Shown here in pieces: positions 38,123 to 50,539 of a stretch of 64,000 bases of DNA. A program made the translations under genes and the position numbers. The notes under the pieces are model-generated. The model searched no databases. It was not told the DNA's origin and saw nothing but the letters and a program-made list of their open reading frames with translations. Where the stretch lies: NCBI RefSeq assembly GCF_009730915.1, contig NC_052473.1, positions 18,744,100 to 18,808,099 on the forward strand. The letters are read 5' to 3'. This stretch comes from Dioscorea cayenensis subsp. rotundata (taxonomy: Eukaryota > Streptophyta > Magnoliopsida > Dioscoreales > Dioscoreaceae). How positions within the stretch are numbered: the stretch's first letter is position 1; each line of letters starts with the position of its first letter.

Positions 38123-41100
38123 TTAAAAACGAGTCTTTCGTTTCCGAGCAGTGTATTTAGTGTCGGGAGGTACTACATTTCCTTTCTTTCTCATCTGATC
38201 TTTTTTCTTCAGTACCCATTCTCTCCCTTTCCCTTTCTTATTCACCTTCATCTTCTTCCGAGGTCGGCTCCGATCATACATGCCAACCTGCAACCAACAC
38301 CAGCAGATTCTTACTCATTCTTATCAAGAATTGAAGAACTTTCAGCCAAAGAAAAAACCAGAAAGAATAAAAAAACCAAAACAAGTTAATATCTTGGTTT
38401 AAAATCATTGGTTAATCTATGATCTCTGAAACTACATGCATGAAGTATCTATCATTCATAATATCAAAACATCATTCACCGATATGTTTGTCATGCAGTG
38501 TTCTTGGGTGATTGCAATGAGAAACAACAAGGCTATCGGTCAAATAAACAATCTATACAACTAGAAGAAAGGTACATGTGATGGGAAAGATTTTAACTAA
38601 TCTCACCGTTTGATCCTCGTCATCACTATCCTCATCACTGTCAGTGCACATCTCGTCATCTTCACCTTTGCCCTTTGGAAGCCATGATTGTGTAGAAGGT
38701 GGTCCACATGTGAGAACAATATAAGCCTTCTTTGCTTTTGAGCTACATAGTGAACATGACACTTTGATTAGTAACTTCTCACACATTGCATTTTACAGCA
38801 TACTGTGCATGCTTGAAACTTCATTTGAGAAAGCCTCTGACAATTCAACATGACACCAGATGTGCAAGAGCATGCCCTACCTATGTGGATAGTCGACAAC
38901 CACACCCCCTCCAAATCCAGCTCGCATAGCAGAAGTTAAAATCATTGCGCTCTGGTCCATGTTTTCAGCATATAACTGCAAAACTGCTCTCGCTCCTCTA
39001 GCCAAACATCTATATAATGATCCAAAGAAAGCCCTGGGAGAAGATAACAAAACAAATGAAGAATGATACATTAATAGACGAGGAACAAAATGGTAAAAAC
39101 ATAAAACACATACTTTAGCCGCATTCTTGGTTCATGAGAAGATTTGTCAGCGTAACACAACCACTGAAAAACCATAACCAAAATGAGAACAAAACTAGGT
39201 GAAGTTCACATAAAAATCCAAAGAATAGTGTTGACCTGAACCGCCGAGATGCTAATAGCACCATCAATGACTCCAGGGCGCAAGCCTAATCCCTACAAAT
39301 TTCAGCCAATGATCAGAAATAAATGATGGCAAGAACATTTGAAAACATCAACATATCTACCTGATAGGTTATCCATAGCAAAGCAATAGGCTACAAGTGC
39401 AACACCAACAATAAACACTGATTCTGACTTATTCAGAGCAAATCATATAGGAATGATTGAAAAGCAAAAGCAAAATAATTTCCTTTTTACATCAACAAAA
39501 TAATTTTTTATTATATGCCATCAAGAGCATTTCAAGGAGTCAGTGAAATTTTACAATTCCCCTTCTCGAGTTGTATGCTACAATTTATCTTTCACTTCAT
39601 CGATGGTTTCCACAAATGACTAGCATTTTTCTTTTTCATGAAACTACCATCTTTAGTACATCTATAATTACAAATCAAGATATGTTAAAAACCATTGCCA
39701 TTAATGACATCATATGCAGGAGAAGGGGTCTGTATATATGATTACCACTTTGCATCATCAAAAATCCCAATACGATAAACATAATTAAAATCATAAATAG
39801 TTATTAGTTAAAAAAACAACTTCAAAGAACCATGCAATTGTGTATACATCATCAAAGCTACTTTCTTATTGCTATGCAAACATAGCCTGATTAGAATGAA
39901 CATGCTGTTTCTTAATATCATAGTATCCCCTGTGCACGTCCACAATAGAAAGATAAAAGAAACACAAAAAGAAAAAAAAAACAAGAAGATTATGCAGCCA
40001 TGGTTGCATGTATGACCCATATATAACCCACAGTTTGAAAAGTGAACAGAGAGAGGGCAAATTCTTTAAAGCAATCTACTTGTACAGGGCTCTACCTGAC
40101 CGATATCAGCAAGAAGAAGATCACCGTCCACCTCCCGATCCAGGGCAACATCTGAAAATATTAAAGATTGCCACAAACAATCAATCAAAAGAAAAACAGA
40201 ACATTAGAAGTCATTGACAACAAGGTGAAGCCAGTCACTCACTAAGCATGGAAGGTGAAATGTCATAGCCAATCCAATGATGCCCATGTTCTGACATGGT
40301 CTCACCACTAAGCCCTGATCCACATCCTGTTTCAGAACAAAACCACCCTAATGAGAGTCTAAGAAAGCAAGTGAGCGCATACATACATAAATAAATTTAC
40401 CACTATATATAAATATATTCAGGCAACTTTCATCCAATAAGATTACTTAAAGAAACCATATGATGAGTTAGTTCTATCGCAAGATATTTAATTTGATAGT
40501 GAATATACATAGCCCATGTTGTATTACCATTTACCAATAAGAACACCTGCAGATTGTGGAGACTTTGCATGGTTCTAGATGTAGATAGACAAGTGCACCT
40601 GTTATTGCCTAACTCTTATATGTAAAGACTGATTAAACAATGAGACATGATTTACTTGCTTATATCACCAAAAAATACACAAACAAAGGGAAAAAGAGAA
40701 CCGCACTGCCTAATTCATTCATGCATGGCTGAATATACATACAAACCCAAATTCAAAATTTCAAAAACACCACAATCAATCACAACTAAATTTACATCTT
40801 TTCAAGTAATTCGCGAACTAGAAACAATAAAAACACAAAAACACAAAAAAAAAAAATCAGAACCATGAACTTAAAAGCTACATACCTATGTCGAGAAGCA
40901 GACGGGGCACCCCATCGTTGGGCAAATTGAGAAGCTCCAACGCCCTTTCAGAAATCCTTGCCTATAATCAGTTCAAAAGATGAATCACCCACCGAAAAGT
41001 GAAGAACAAGGAAATCGGGAAAAAAAATAAATAAATAAACCTGGATTTCAACAATACGAGAGGAGGTGGTGTACTTGCGAGCCTCCACATCATTGTAGAA

Positions 41101-41136
41101 GATCTCCGGCGGCGCCTGCAGCTCAGGCCTCGGCAT
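38123..41136 (-). CDS. BUD23: 18S rRNA (guanine-N7)-methyltransferase, BUD23/RID2 type
   Basis: Nine exons: 41136-41041, 40961-40886, 40326-40243, 40151-40096, 39292-39236, 39163-39114, 39033-38881, 38742-38607, 38287-38123, giving 290 residues. It begins [16 protein letters not shown], a family hallmark. The SAM-binding motif I is [13 protein letters not shown], followed by [11 protein letters not shown], then DIGQGLGLRPG and ISVSAVQWLC. The C terminus is an acidic stretch ([11 protein letters not shown]) followed by a Lys/Arg-rich tail ([14 protein letters not shown] ... ARKRKTRF), as expected for nucleolar targeting. The yeast and human orthologues (Bud23, WBSCR22/BUD23) methylate G1575/G1639 of 18S rRNA during 40S maturation with Trm112. 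The Arabidopsis orthologue is RID2. Length matches the family. Confidence 0.95.
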
Positions 41137-41229
41137 CCGGCAACGTCGGATTCAGCGACCGGCGATGGCAAGGATTTTGGCGATGGGCGAAGGGGGCGTC
41201 TAGGGTTTTAGAGCAGAATACTCGGAGAG

Positions 41230-42042
41230 AACTTTGTGTTTGTTAAGCCCTCCAAAAAAAAAAATTATATAAATTTAATAATCCCTGAAATTAAATTTCA
41301 CAGCGGTCCTTTACAAAATATTATATTATTATTATTATTATTTTTATGTAGGCCTGAAGATATATTTGAGCTCTTTTTATTGATTTATTAATTTAAGCAA
41401 TTTGGTCAAATCTGGCAGGTTAATCATCAACATGAGAAATGTTCAGAGTTTTATAATGTAATATAAAAGTTTTAAAAGAAATAAAAGCATTAATTATAAT
41501 TTTTTTTTTTTTATGGAAAATTGGAAATTTAAAAAAAAAAATTATCGAGCTTAATATCACCACTAACGGAACACATGTGAAGGAAGTGAAAACCCTCAAT
41601 ATCATTCAGTGGTTTGAATAACCTGGTTTTATTTAGAAAATCAATGAATAATTTATAAATAATAATAATAATATTATACACCTTTCAAACAAAAAATCAT
41701 GTAAAAAGGGGAGGGAAGAGCACTATAGTTGAATTAATTTTAAATTTTAGTTCTCACACTAAGACCAAATCAGATTGAGATAACCATTCAACTAAAATTG
41801 ATTACTCTATTTCCAGTTCACAGTTCAAACTTGTAAATCAAACCTGGTGAAGTAAGACACAAAAAGAAGCAGGAAACTTAAGACAATCACTCAAAAAAGG
41901 TAAAACCACAATGCAATCAAATCCCTAATTTATAATAGAACAAAGTTCTGATGGTTGAGTTTCGAAACATATTATCAAGAACAAAATAAAGCTTGCAAAA
42001 CCATAGTATCGCCTAATGCTGGCGGGCCGATAAATGAAGAAA
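41230..42042. other. Spacer: BUD23 promoter and P3 3' flank
   Basis: AT-rich, with short ATT/AAT runs near 41320-41345 and 41660-41672. No gene was supported. Confidence 0.5.
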
Positions 42043-43651
42043 TTAATCGAAGAGAGAAAAGCCCATGTCGTCATCGCTCTCTTCTTTCTCTTCCTTCTTC
42101 TCCTCTGCAGGAGGTGCCTCAGGAGCAGCAGCCGCAGCACCACCGCCTGCCCCAGCAGCAGCTGCACCACCACTGGCAATGAACCCTCCGCCACCACCTC
42201 CGCCAACAATAACCTGAATCACAATTTATATCATTTACCATACACACAACTTAAGAAATTTAGACCCTTTTTAGGATGAAAGATATGAACCCAAAGAACT
42301 TCAATTATTGACAATATAATCACCTAAGGTTTCAAGTGTTTAACATGGCATTCCATCTGTAGCATCCAAATAGTATTCCAACAAAGATAAGATATACAAA
42401 AGTTTTAAATTCATGGATACATCGACATCAAAGGCATAACTACAGACATCAACTCAAAAGATTCAGTTCAAGGCTTAGTGGAACAAAATTGGAAGCTTGG
42501 AGATAGAAACTACTCCAAAGATCTTTGATCATTGACAATGTAACCGCCTAAAGGCTTCAAGTGTCTGAGGCAATATAATCATCTAAAATTCCAAGTGTTT
42601 AGCATGATATTCCATCCAGAGAGTACTCCAACAAAGATAGACATACAAAAGTTCGAAATTCATAGATACATCAAGATTTAAAGCATAACTACAGACATCA
42701 ACTCAAAAGATTCAGTTCAAGGCTTAGTGCAGCAAAAATGGAAGCTTGGAGATAGAAACTACTCCGAAGGTCTTTGATAATTGACAATGTAAGCGCCTAA
42801 AGGCTTCAAGTGTTTGAGACAATATGATCACCTAAGTTCCAAGTGTTTAACATGATATTCCATCCAGAGAGTATTCCAACAAAGATAAACATAAAGTAAG
42901 TCTAAAATTTATAGATACATCAAAATTAAAGGCATAACTACAGACATAAACTCAAAAGATTCAGTTTACGGTTTAGCGGAAGAAAAAAGGAAGCTTGGAT
43001 ACTACATCAGAACCATCCAAGGATTATATCCCACAAGCAAAGGAGATAGATGAACTTGTATCATATATGAATTTTAGAGAATGCAGCCTAATTAGCATTG
43101 CATACAATACCAATCAAAACTAAATGTGTCATAGCATGAAACAAATTCTCCATATGGATTTAATTAATATCAGAACGTGCGCTAGCAACGCTACCAAAAC
43201 CTAATAAGTAATTCAAGATGTTATACATCATTGAATTCAGGTATAATACTTTTATATCGTAGATAAAAGCCTAAAAATTCCGTTTTTGTAATAGAGGTTT
43301 TTCCATAATCATACAACAAAAGAAGCATTACCCTTCAGAATTAGAACACTAAATATAGTCAAATTGAATACCAAGATTGAATTATTATACAATAACCATG
43401 AGAAATCCTACACATTTCCATAAGTTTATTTGACCACCAGAGAGAGAAAAGACCTGGAAGACGGCGGAAGAGGGGGTAACAAGGGAAAAGGAGGACTGGA
43501 CTCCGCCAGAGGAGTCGACGCCGAGGACAGTCTTAACAAGGTTCCGCTGAAGGTCGAAGGTGCTGGACGCCGATCCTTCTAGGTCACCGGAGAGCTGGCT
43601 GGCACTCCATTCACTGCCGGACTTCCTACAAACGAAGGTGAACACGCCCAT
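42043..43651 (-). CDS. RPP3: 60S acidic ribosomal protein P3
   Basis: Two exons, 43651-43454 and 42213-42043, 122 residues. It starts [12 protein letters not shown], passes through an Ala/Gly-rich flexible hinge ([22 protein letters not shown]) and ends [13 protein letters not shown]. This is the conserved C-terminal P-protein tail that recruits elongation factors and is phosphorylated on its acidic serine. P3 is plant-specific and joins P0/P1/P2 in the ribosomal stalk. The single intron is 1240 bp and carries a three-copy tandem repeat. The promoter has a telo-box and TATA box. Confidence 0.95.
42306..43005. repeat. Three-copy tandem repeat, period about 250-259 bp, inside the P3 intron
   Basis: The landmarks CAATATAATCACCTAA, TTCCAAGTGTTTA, GATATTCCATCCAGAGAGTA, CAACAAAGATA, CATAACTACAGACAT, CTCAAAAGATTCAGTT and GGAAGCTTGGA recur in order, with CAATAT at about 42312, 42571 and 42820. 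The third copy is the most diverged at its end. It accounts for more than half of the intron. Confidence 0.9.
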
Positions 43652-43708
43652 GGCTCCTCTCTTCTCTTCTCTTCGGCGGCGATGGACTTCGAAACCCTAG
43701 AGCTGAGA

Positions 43709-43742
43709 AAACCCTAACCTTCGTTTCATCACAATATATAAC
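43709..43742 (-). promoter_or_regulatory. Telo-box and TATA box of the P3 gene
   Basis: AAACCCTAA (telo-box) lies at 43709-43717, with a second AAACCCTAG at 43692-43700, and a TATATATT-type TATA box on the minus strand at about 43734-43741, some 85 bases upstream of the ATG. The telo-box close to the start site is typical of plant ribosomal-protein and translation genes; activity here is inferred. Confidence 0.6.
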
Positions 43743-43744
43743 AT

Positions 43745-44595
43745 TCTTCTGAAATACAATTGGACTAAAATGCCCTTATCTGTTCATTTTGCATATTACA
43801 CCTCTCTTTTTTTTGTTATTTGTAATACAACTCCTCCTCTTAATCACACTTTTTATCAAAACGTAATTAGCAAAACTGGGTATTTTAGCAAGCTTCTATT
43901 CCTCTAACATAACACTCATACGTATCTTGGTAGATTGATTATATGTTTATATTTTACCTGAATAAAATAAAGTTTTTATTTTAATATATTTAGCCATATA
44001 TTTATATCTATAATAGAGTTAAGAAAAAAAAAAAAACCCCTTCCATCAAGCTACCAGACACAAAAATGGCATACTTTTCTTAAATAAAAATATAATTGAC
44101 TTCACGATAAGTGGTTAAATCACTAAAGAAAACACGGGCATACTCAAGTTTCAATGAAACAAATTAGATAAAACATGTGCACAACCATTACTCACACTCC
44201 CAGAAGTGTGTCATCACCAATAAACCGGATTTTTATCATTTGCAAAAAAATCTTGCAAAACCCCGAATACCAATAGACCTCTTGCTCATTCGCTTGACTT
44301 CCCAATGACTGCTGAAAAAACCAAAGAAACTGTAAACCAAGCTCAACCAATTCATCATACTCAAGGTCTGCTCACATTTTGAAGAATAAAATGATGAAAA
44401 CAACAGCATTCATAAACACTCTGTCAAGAATTCAAATCACTTATTTCAATCTTTTTTTTCCCTCTCAAAAAGAAAGATGCCTTGTTAGATCAAAACTAAA
44501 TTATCATCTCGCTGAACTCATAAAATTTTCCTGTCAGCTGAGGATGATGGAGCCTTTGTCTACTCCTTCAATAGTTCTAATCTCCCTCCTGAAAC
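43745..44595. other. Spacer: P3 upstream and BTL1-like 3' flank
   Basis: No gene was seen. The segment is AT-rich, and its right part (from about 44200) is probably the 3' UTR of the carrier gene. Confidence 0.5.
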
Positions 44596-47500
44596 CTATA
44601 AATATGGTTTATTGCCGATCAAAACTTCCTTCCATGCCTCGTAGAACATCCATGTAATACCGGATGTTGGCATGACCTTCAAACAGCTAGCGCCCCAGCC
44701 TCTGTAGAGGCCGAGCAGGCCATCCTCGCGGATGACCTCCGCCAGAGCCCCGGCCATGTGGGCCGGGCATTTCCCTTGCAGGGCCCCGACCATCAGCCTC
44801 TTCCTTGCCACTTCCAATGGAAAACTAATTGTGCTTGCAGTCAGACCTATTATGAAAAATACGGGGGCAGAGTAAACACCTGTGACAGGAAATACGGGTT
44901 GCATAAGCATTAAATTCCAACCTGATAGAGCCCCGACAATTAGAAGCTCCGCACGGTTCAATGATTTCTTGTTCTTCGCCTGACAATAAGATTTCTTGAT
45001 TGTTTCATACATGAAATAATAGCATGTGCTGTATGGAAGCATGCCGATGAGAGTTGGTGAAATGCCAGCATAAAAGCCACCGATCCCATCATCCTTGTAG
45101 ATTTTGCGGAAGGCAAGGCTGATACTGGGGTAAAGATCTCGATTCACAGTCAAGCGATCCTGTCACATGGATAATACTGAGATAACTATTTGACTAACTA
45201 ATAACCCCACAATGGTTAATTTACTAAATAGCATTGGATACCTCATTATATTAGCTTGAGCATTAAGGTTAAATGAAGCCCAAATAATATATTCAATTTA
45301 TATCTACCGTGGTATCAGAGTTTAGTATATTTGGTTTACGAACAATGTGACTAATTAAAATAGATTAGTACCCATAAGAGGGCGTATAAGACTAACTAAC
45401 AGCCTCAAAGAGTTAATTTGATAAATATTGATCTGAAGGGTGTACTACACTAATTAATAGCCACAACAGTTAATGTGGTGCATATGGATCTAAGTATATT
45501 AAAAACTGCCAATTAATACGCAAAGAAGAGCACTGTAGCCTCTAGGAAATATAAACATAAAATTTTGATTAATGCAGTTAATGAAGGATTTTAAAATTTC
45601 ACAAAATATATTTCAATTTATCACCTTGATAACTTCAAGAGGATGACACACGAGAGTGCTCACAATGCCCGCAGCGGCACCACCAACAGCAACCGGGGAG
45701 ATCCATGGAAAGGAGAGATCAATATTGATATGACCAATCTGCAACATAGGGCAACCTTCTTTTTTGCATTTCTCTTGTGCTGCTGTCATTTCCCGTTTTA
45801 CAAACTCAAAAGTACCAAACTCTATTGCTTGGGTAGGTATTATACGGAGCATGTTGATGGTGTTTCCAGCCCACAGACCTTGCCAACCTTGCTGTTCAAT
45901 AACCTCAACAAAGCTTCCCACAATTTGTTTAGATCCAACTCCAACAACCATTCGCGTCCTGCAAATCCAGCCCCTTAAGTATCAGATATTACCTTGGAAA
46001 AGCTATTAATGGCCAGATTAACAAAAATATCAGTGATACAGGACAAAATACCAAAGACAACAACAGTGCAAAAGCCCAAAAACTGTCAGAACACAATGTC
46101 ATGAAGAGAACAGAGGGACAATATTTAAGGGGAGTGATAGCAGCACACCTGATTGTCTCGAGAGGAGCAAGAACAGCTTTGGCCATCGCACCAGCTAAGG
46201 CACCACTAATAAATTCTCCAACTTCTCTGCATCTCAAAGCATTCTGCAGCATTACAAACACCACTATAAACCAAGAAAATCATGCCTCGCTATTCAAAGA
46301 TCATACACAGTTCCATGCTCAAAGCTTGGAAAGCAACTAAAATTATCTAGGGATAATATAAACTTTGAGATCAGCATGCAAAGCAAAGGCTTGATGAAAC
46401 TGACCAAACTGCCTCATTGGAAGGACAACAGACACAGACATTGAGACATGAAGATGGAAAGCAAAGACTTGTGTGTGTGTGTGTGTGTGTGTGTGTTGTT
46501 TCATCTGATTTTATAAACAGAAAGAACACAGAATTTGCTTTATTATTGTAGCAACTGCAAAGTATTTTTGCTTGCAGATAAATTTATTTCCTCTACTACT
46601 TGACATGCTTGAGTTCTTGTCAACTCCAAACATTACTTTGATAAATAGCATTAAAAAAGTAATATGAGTAAATCCAGAAGAAAGGCATTAGTATCTTATA
46701 ACAATAAAAGAAGTTCATGTTAATAAAAATAGCTCCCAGTATTGGCTTTGTCAAAAATAAAATAACATCCAAACCAGCATACTTCACAGACTTCGACCTC
46801 AAAGATGCCTTTGCCACTTGTTTTTTCTCAAAGCAATAATAAAAAATTCCTTCAAGGAAGCTCTTTCCACAAGATGATAATTTTTCAACACTCTGGTTCT
46901 AATTTTAGAATCAAACAATGAAAGTGTAATAGTTCCTATATCTTTTGGGAATCAACACAGGATGAAAAAAATTTCCCATACGTTTAGGATTTCAAGTGAA
47001 ATTCTAGGATCTACTAAAAGCATAAAAATGAGAGTAGGAAATGATCACATAGCAATAAAAACAGACGAAAATGCTGTGATCAGTGTGATTAAAAACTCAC
47101 TAGATGGAGGACCAAACTAAAATTTATCAGTTAAAACAATATAACTCCGAAAGCGCATTGATAGAAAGTGACAGTGTGGTGTTATAATAGTTTGAATTCT
47201 ACACTGAAAACTCCGTTAGTTTGTGGACACTTAAAATGAAAAACAGGACCAAGCAAATGAATGCACATTCTTTCGATCGAATATAACATCACTCTATATT
47301 TGAAGAGCAAACTAAAAACACATAAAATATTACAAACGCAATCAATATCTATCCAAACATATACAGTAATCACAAAGAGGAAAAAGTAAACAACAAAGAA
47401 CATCAACTATACAGTAGAAACAAAAGAAAAAAAACAAAAATAAAAAAAAAAATATATCTCAACCAAATAAACAAGAGAATAAAAAAAGCAATTGGACATA

Positions 47501-47744
47501 GAAAACATCGAACAAAAAAAAAAAATTAAAAACACGAGAAAAAGCAAAAGAAAGGAAGAGAGACAGGATCATGCACCTTCATCGCTTCACCGACGTTAGG
47601 GAGTCGGACACGGAACTCCATAGCTCCATTCTTATCAGCAACCTCAAGAGCGTTAGGCAACCCCATCATCACCACCTCGCAATCATCTTCCACAACCCAC
47701 AAATCCTTCTTCTTCTTCTTCTGCGATTCCAATCCCAAATCCAT
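44596..47744 (-). CDS. BTL1: Mitochondrial carrier family protein, BT1-like (BTL1) adenine nucleotide transporter
   Basis: Five exons: 47744-47577, 46243-46149, 45958-45625, 45159-44922, 44846-44596, giving 361 residues. Start MDLGLESQKKKKK was chosen because the ATG is at 47744; the codon before it is TTG. Three mitochondrial-carrier repeats are visible by their signature motifs: PLETIRTRM (repeat 1), PLEVIKDRL (repeat 2) and PLEVARKRL (repeat 3), each followed by the G-rich helix pairs (GWQGLWAGN, GIGGFYAGI, GLLGLYRGWG). Family knowledge: BT1-type carriers move adenine nucleotides or ADP-glucose across organelle membranes. The sequence closely resembles what I recall of Arabidopsis At3g20240. 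The last intron is 75 bp, in frame and free of stops. Confidence 0.93.
44847..44921 (-). other. 75-bp in-frame intron of the carrier gene
   Basis: Donor CAG/GTTGG and acceptor ATAATAG/GTCTG. Its length is a multiple of three and it has no stop, so retention would insert 25 residues (WNLMLMQPVF ... FFIIG) before repeat 3. An internal CACAG/GTG acceptor would also keep frame. The family normally lacks this insert, which supports splicing. Confidence 0.75.
46471..46497. repeat. (GT)n microsatellite in a carrier-gene intron
   Basis: About 13 GT units between coding exons 1 and 2 of the carrier gene (47744-47577 and 46243-46149). Confidence 0.9.
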
Positions 47745-48390
47745 CAATCCCGATCTCCAAAGGAATTCTCAGACTTAATAAAAAAAGAGCCAACTTTTTC
47801 AAAGAACCAAAAGTAAAAACAAAAAAAAACTGAAACTTTATTGAACTCTAAACACTATCCACCGAGAAATCAACACAAATACAAATCAAAAACAGATATT
47901 TTTGCCCCTTTTTCCCGACCTGTTTTCTCAAGGGAAAGCGATGTTTCCCAGCACGTTTGGATCTATCCAAGAGATTTTTCTTCTAGTTTTCCAAAAGGCA
48001 ACACCTTTGAATGCGATCCTGCGATCCCTTGCGCGCCACTCGACTAGGGTTTAGGCCCGACAAGATCAGACCTTTTGGCCAAGCAGCCAAGCTACGCGGA
48101 GGCGCGGCGAAGAGAGAAAGGAGGAGTGGGTAAAGAGGGTTGTTTATATAATATATAGTAGAAGACTTAGGAATGAATCAAGCATTAATTTTGATGGTGA
48201 ACTTTGGCGACGAACCAGTGTTGGCCTACGTTGACTGGCGGTGACTCGACATATCAACAATAATGTTACAATCAATGTTATGGGATATGTATAACAATAA
48301 TAATGTTATAATAATGTTAATGCCCTTCTTGTCACTATATATATATATTTTTATATGTTGCTTTTTTGGAATAAAAAAAAATATATATTT
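47745..48390 (-). promoter_or_regulatory. Leader and promoter region of the carrier gene
   Basis: Upstream of the start codon the sequence is a mixed leader, GC-richer near 48020-48125. A TATAATATATA stretch at about 48147-48157 could be the TATA box. The transcription start was not determined. Confidence 0.4.
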
Positions 48391-49530
48391 TTTACATGAA
48401 AGTACCCCAAAAATCCTTTTATAGTTTGCATAATCCCAATAAATCCTTGCAAGTATTGAGACCCCTTAAAAGTCTCTCTTTTTTTAAGTTTTTTTCTTCT
48501 TCAGCCCATTTGCAAGTAACGGAGGTTGTGGAGTCGTTACATGGGTCAGAAAATGACCTCAATATCTCTTATCAAATTTCCCATCTTCTCAACCTCATTC
48601 TAAAAAGAAAATGACCTCAAAGTACAATTATTGTCATCTGAAAAATTGAATTTGAAACTTTGATTTTTTTTTTTTTTAAGATAATAAATTTAAAATTTAT
48701 TTTTTAAAATTTATAGTATTTTAAATTTGTTTAGAGATTAAGATAGTTTTAAATAATGTTTAATTATTATTTTATAATTAATTAACACACTTATATAATA
48801 GATAATAATTCTTTTATAATTCTAAAATAAAGTTATTTAACTTAATTAAAACTATTAAAAAAACTCTATGGACTTTCACTTTTTTTTTGCATCACAGTTT
48901 GATAAATGATAAGATCACTTTTTAGAAGCTTTTCTTTTTATTTATATGCATTTTGTCAATTTGTGCATACGTTGGGATTTTTTATTTTAAATTGTTTCAA
49001 AAACATTTAAATAAAAAATTATTTTATTTTATAAGGAGACCCATCACCGCTAGTAAAATAGAAAGAGATTTTGTTTAATTGTTTTAAATATTTTTAAATA
49101 AAACTTATTTTATTTTGTAAAAAATACCAATTACTACTAATGATATATCTCAATTTTTTTGCTTCTTTCTTATCATGCTACCTTCTTGTTTTTTTTTGTG
49201 TACTTTTTTGTTGTAATTTTTTTATTAATAAAATTATGATTTATTCAACTTTATAAAAAAACTTCATTTCATATCTAACCATACCATTATTCATAAAAAT
49301 CCAAAATATATACTAAGCTTTCCGACAATTTTAAGAATTATTGTATTTGTAATTTGATTTTTTTATAATTTTCAAGAATTGGTAAATGCAGGATATTTTT
49401 TTACTAACGGTACACATTAAGCTTTTCTTGATTTTGATGGTAGTAAATTTGAATTTATTTTTCCAAATTAAAGTGATTTTTTTTCTAAAAATTGAGATGG
49501 ATTTAAATAATAGCTAATTATTATTATTTC
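48391..49530. other. AT-rich spacer, possibly the left flank of the Mutator-like relic
   Basis: Mostly T- and A-runs, with no gene. The stretch 48395-48480 has the repeated CCC-spaced texture (TACCCCAAAAATCC, TAATCCCAATAAATCC) of plant transposon ends, but I could not pair it securely with the right side near 52440-52545. Confidence 0.4.
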
Positions 49531-49539
49531 ATAATTAAT

Positions 49540-50145
49540 TAAAATGATCATGTTCAAAGAGATCTCGCCCGAAAAGAGCCTCACCGAAGAAAGCTGCATC
49601 GAAGAGAGCCCCAAGGAAGAGGGTCCCTCCACAAAAGAAAACCCCTGGAGAAACAGCATCCCGATCAACTAATGTCTTAGAAGGGGAAGAGGATGCATTG
49701 CGCATTGTTGACATACTACTTGAGTCTTTCACCGATTTGAGGAAGGATAAAACTGGCAAAGGAAGCATTTTTTTGTGTGTTATGCATTTTTAATAATAAA
49801 CTGTGTTTATGAAACATATGTGTAATATTATGATTTCATGTGTAGGTTTAACTTTTATTGTGTAATGATTACCTATTAATGTGTATATTTATTATTTCAT
49901 GTGTAACATATGTCGTTCCTGTGTATAATATACATTTCGTATGTAGCATATTTGTTTCATATATATTCTGATTGATTCATGTGTAATAATTTTATACAGT
50001 TCTGTCATTTGGAGGAATGACTATGGGTATACCATCTGTGACAACCTCTTCGTCTTCCTCGAAGGAAAACAACATGTCCCCGATGATGTTGTGGAGGCTC
50101 TCGTCCTAATGATCGGCAAAAATTTGTTGTTTGTCATTTTTTTTT
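49540..50145 (+). pseudogene. Ulp1-protease-like (C48) ORF relic of a Mutator-like element
   Basis: An open stretch from about 49545 reads a Lys/Arg/Pro-rich segment (KRSRPKRASPKKAASKRAP) then an acidic part (EGEEDALRIVDILLESF). After a minisatellite-filled gap that ends at ATACAG (50000) it continues as VIWRNDYGYTICDNLF then DDVVEALVLMIGKN. This resembles the start of plant Ulp1/C48 domains, where W-x-N-x-Y and D-D-V-V/I-x-A are typical. The catalytic His-Asp-Cys part is not found. It is convergent with the transposase relic to its right, as the second gene is in MuDR. Confidence 0.45.
49802..49990 (+). repeat. 20-bp minisatellite, array 1 (GTGTAATATT orientation)
   Basis: About nine degenerate units spaced 20 bp apart (one unit is 21 bp), each starting GTGTA or a close variant after TTTCAT/TTTCCT. 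It lies between the two readable parts of the Ulp1-like relic. It is the reverse complement of arrays 2 and 3. Confidence 0.85.
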
Positions 50146-50238
50146 CTTGTTGTTTGTAAGTGACTAACATTGTTGTTTGTTATTACAAAATCGGTCGTAA
50201 ATCCGAAATGTACTTAGCAAATTATGCACATCAAATGG

Positions 50239-50482
50239 AATACTAAACAGGAAAATACAGAGAATACACAGGAAACATAAATAATACACACCAAACGAAG
50301 TTAATACACATGAAATAGACTCAATACATAATAAACAAAAATAACACACACCAAACTGAAATAATATATAGAAAATAAAAATACTACACACTCAACAGAA
50401 ATAATACACAGGGAATGGAATTGCTACATACAAGATGGAAACCATACACAAGAAAGGAAATTAATACACTGGTACCTATTCA
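50239..50482 (-). repeat. 20-bp minisatellite, array 2 (AATACACAGGAAA orientation)
   Basis: About eleven units from 50263, each exactly 20 bp, beginning AATACACA or a near variant. It sits between the ends of the two convergent relic genes and is in the same orientation as array 3. Confidence 0.9.
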
Positions 50483-50539
50483 ACTACACAACATCAAAAT
50501 ATACATAGTTCGTGAAAAAAATAAAAACAAATAACATCC

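Noticed and set aside
41925-42209. Leu-rich frame overlapping P3 exon 2 on the same strand in another frame
   Set aside because: Shadow of the P3 Ala/Gly-rich hinge; the correct frame ends in the GFSLFD signature.
44379-44657. 92-residue plus-strand frame opposite the carrier gene's 3' end
   Set aside because: Antisense shadow with no motif.
50164-50391. 75-residue Cys-rich frame on the minus strand
   Set aside because: It translates the 20-bp minisatellite; the period is not a multiple of three, so no repeat protein is encoded.
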